Part shown: positions 34,804 through 35,758 of the stretch, one piece after another | How the letters are laid out: each line of letters starts with the position of its first letter | Numbering within the stretch: position 1 is the first letter of the stretch | NCBI GenBank assembly: GCA_002411365.1 | Contig: DHSD01000030.1 | Span: 170,601 to 206,358 of the forward strand | Origin: Ruminococcaceae bacterium UBA5295 | Lineage (GTDB): Bacteria; Bacillota; Clostridia; Oscillospirales; Acutalibacteraceae | Length of the DNA stretch: 35,758 nt | Direction of reading: 5' to 3' | The notes under the pieces: model-generated | The model's database searches: none | Told to the model about the DNA's origin: nothing | The model's input: only the letters and a program-made list of their open reading frames with translations | Translations under genes and position numbers: made by a program

Positions 34804-34817
34804 CCGTTTCAAAATAT

Positions 34818-35758
34818 TCAGCGGTAAATTATATCGCTGCGTGCAGGACCATTGGATATTATTTTAATTGGCACTCCAATTTTTTCTTCCGCAAATTCCA
34901 CATAACGCTTTGCATTGTCAGGAAGGTCTTTATACTTTTTAATGCCGCGGATATTGCATTTCCAGCCCGGCATAACCTTCCATACAGGTTTGCAGCGCTG
35001 CAGTTCCACAGTTGTCGGGAAATAATCTATCTGCTTTCCGTCAAGTTCATAGGCAACACACACTGGAATCTCATCAAGGTAGCCAAGCGCGTCAAGGACT
35101 GTCATTGCAACACATGTAGCTCCCTGCACATGGCAGCCATAGCGTGAAGCGACGAGGTCAAGCCAGCCGACTCTGCGCGGGCGCCCAGTGGTCGCCCCAA
35201 ACTCACCGTTGTCTCCGCCTCTGCGGCGAAGCTCGTCGGCCTCTTTACCTGAGATTTCACTTACAAATTCGCCTGCCCCAACTGCACTTGAGTAAGCTTT
35301 TACAACAGCTATTATATTTTTGATTTCATACGGCGGAATGCCGGTGCTTACGGCGCCATAAGCTGCAAGAGTGTTTGAAGACGTGACCATTGGGTAAATG
35401 CCGAAGTCAGGATCCTTAAGCGCCCCGAGCTGGCCTTCAAGGAGAATGTTTTTTCCGTCTTTCACCGCTTTTGAAAGATATTTAAACGTATCAGTGACAT
35501 AAGGCTCAATAATCTTCTTATATTCCATCAGCTTCTGATAAATATCATCGGCGTTAAGCTTCGGCTGATGGTACAGATGCTCTAAAAGGACATTCTTAAT
35601 TGTTATTACATGGTCTATTTTTTCGCGCAGGTATGACTCTCCGCCGAAAAGTTCACTAACTTGAAAACCGATTTTTGCAAATTTATCTGAGTAAAAAGGC
35701 GCAATGCCTGATTTTGTCGAACCGTAAGAATGCGATGCCAGCCTCGCCTCTTCGCATG
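34818..35758 (-). CDS. purA: Adenylosuccinate synthetase, N-terminus beyond the window
   Basis: PurA makes adenylosuccinate from IMP, aspartate and GTP. The reading frame is open to the right window edge, giving 312 codons plus stop, so the N-terminal GTP-binding P-loop part is missing. Visible motifs include GSTKSGIAPFYSDK, LLEGQLGALKDPDFGIYPMVTSS, and GEFGATTGRPRRVGWLDLVASRYG. Together with guaA it covers both branches from IMP. Confidence 0.95.
   Translation of the reverse strand, partial: CEEARLASHSYGSTKSGIAPFYSDKFAKIGFQVSELFGGESYLREKIDHVITIKNVLLEHLYHQPKLNADDIYQKLMEYKKIIEPYVTDTFKYLSKAVKDGKNILLEGQLGALKDPDFGIYPMVTSSNTLAAYGAVSTGIPPYEIKNIIAVVKAYSSAVGAGEFVSEISGKEADELRRRGGDNGEFGATTGRPRRVGWLDLVASRYGCHVQGATCVAMTVLDALGYLDEIPVCVAYELDGKQIDYFPTTVELQRCKPVWKVMPGWKCNIRGIKKYKDLPDNAKRYVEFAEEKIGVPIKIISNGPARSDIIYR

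Noticed and set aside
34736..34817. Guanine riboswitch before guaA
   Set aside because: The gap is only 82 nt and is filled by the purA terminator; no purine-riboswitch core is visible.
1..35758. tRNA genes, CRISPR arrays, IS elements or prophage
   Set aside because: No cloverleaf-like segments, regularly spaced repeats, transposase or phage genes were noticed on either strand by eye; a dedicated search was not possible.

Overview
The window reads as a chromosomal segment of a low-to-moderate G+C Firmicute, most likely an anaerobic clostridium of the Oscillospiraceae/Ruminococcaceae type. The reasons are strong GGAGG-type ribosome binding sites, frequent GTG and TTG starts, sigma-A promoters, the tilS-hpt-ftsH and rplI-dnaB clusters, RNase J, a GdpP-like phosphodiesterase, and an oxygen-sensitive type of 2-hydroxyacyl-CoA dehydratase/activase system. 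The genus is not determined. I saw no phage, IS element, tRNA, rRNA or CRISPR.

Layout. (1) 1-983 (-): 5' part of a divergent GHKL-ATPase type II topoisomerase B subunit, cut by the window edge. (2) 11189-1139 (-): a seven-gene run, rnjA > gdpP-like > rplI > dnaB > tilS > hpt > ftsH, with gaps or overlaps of about 30 nt or less, a consensus promoter before rnjA and a hairpin after ftsH. It joins RNA decay, c-di-AMP turnover, translation, replication, tRNA modification, purine salvage and membrane proteolysis. (3) 11337-11795 (+): rnhA, convergent with a two-gene (-) unit (a FlaA1/CapD-type nucleotide-sugar dehydratase followed by a NYN nuclease-like protein with a LOTUS/OST-HTH domain). (4) 17202-14769 (-): a NitT/TauT-type ABC importer (lipoprotein, permease, ATPase), divergent from (5) 17568-21758 (+): two genes of the 2-hydroxyacyl-CoA dehydratase activase family. 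These two lie in the same frame, separated by one TGA and three codons.

(6) 22030-23352 (+): membrane diguanylate cyclase. (7) 23629-25182 (+): GH13 glycosidase whose promoter carries a perfect inverted repeat over the -10. (8) 25436-27543 (+): stand-alone CoaB-like ligase plus an APC amino-acid permease. (9) 31878-27616 (-): nrtR-nadA-nadB-nadC, de novo NAD synthesis with its probable regulator; a perfect 11-bp inverted repeat lies between nrtR and nadA. (10) 32299-33042 (+): small secreted protein made of two CBM21-like starch-binding modules. (11) 35758-33197 (-): purA (N-terminus beyond the window) and guaA, the two branch enzymes from IMP to AMP and GMP.

Most of the window is well-known housekeeping. 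The parts most worth a second look are the in-frame split activase/dehydratase pair, the NrtR-nadABC unit with its palindrome, the secreted double-CBM21 protein, the NYN-LOTUS protein and the promoter palindrome of the GH13 gene. All functional calls are from sequence reading only, without database searches.
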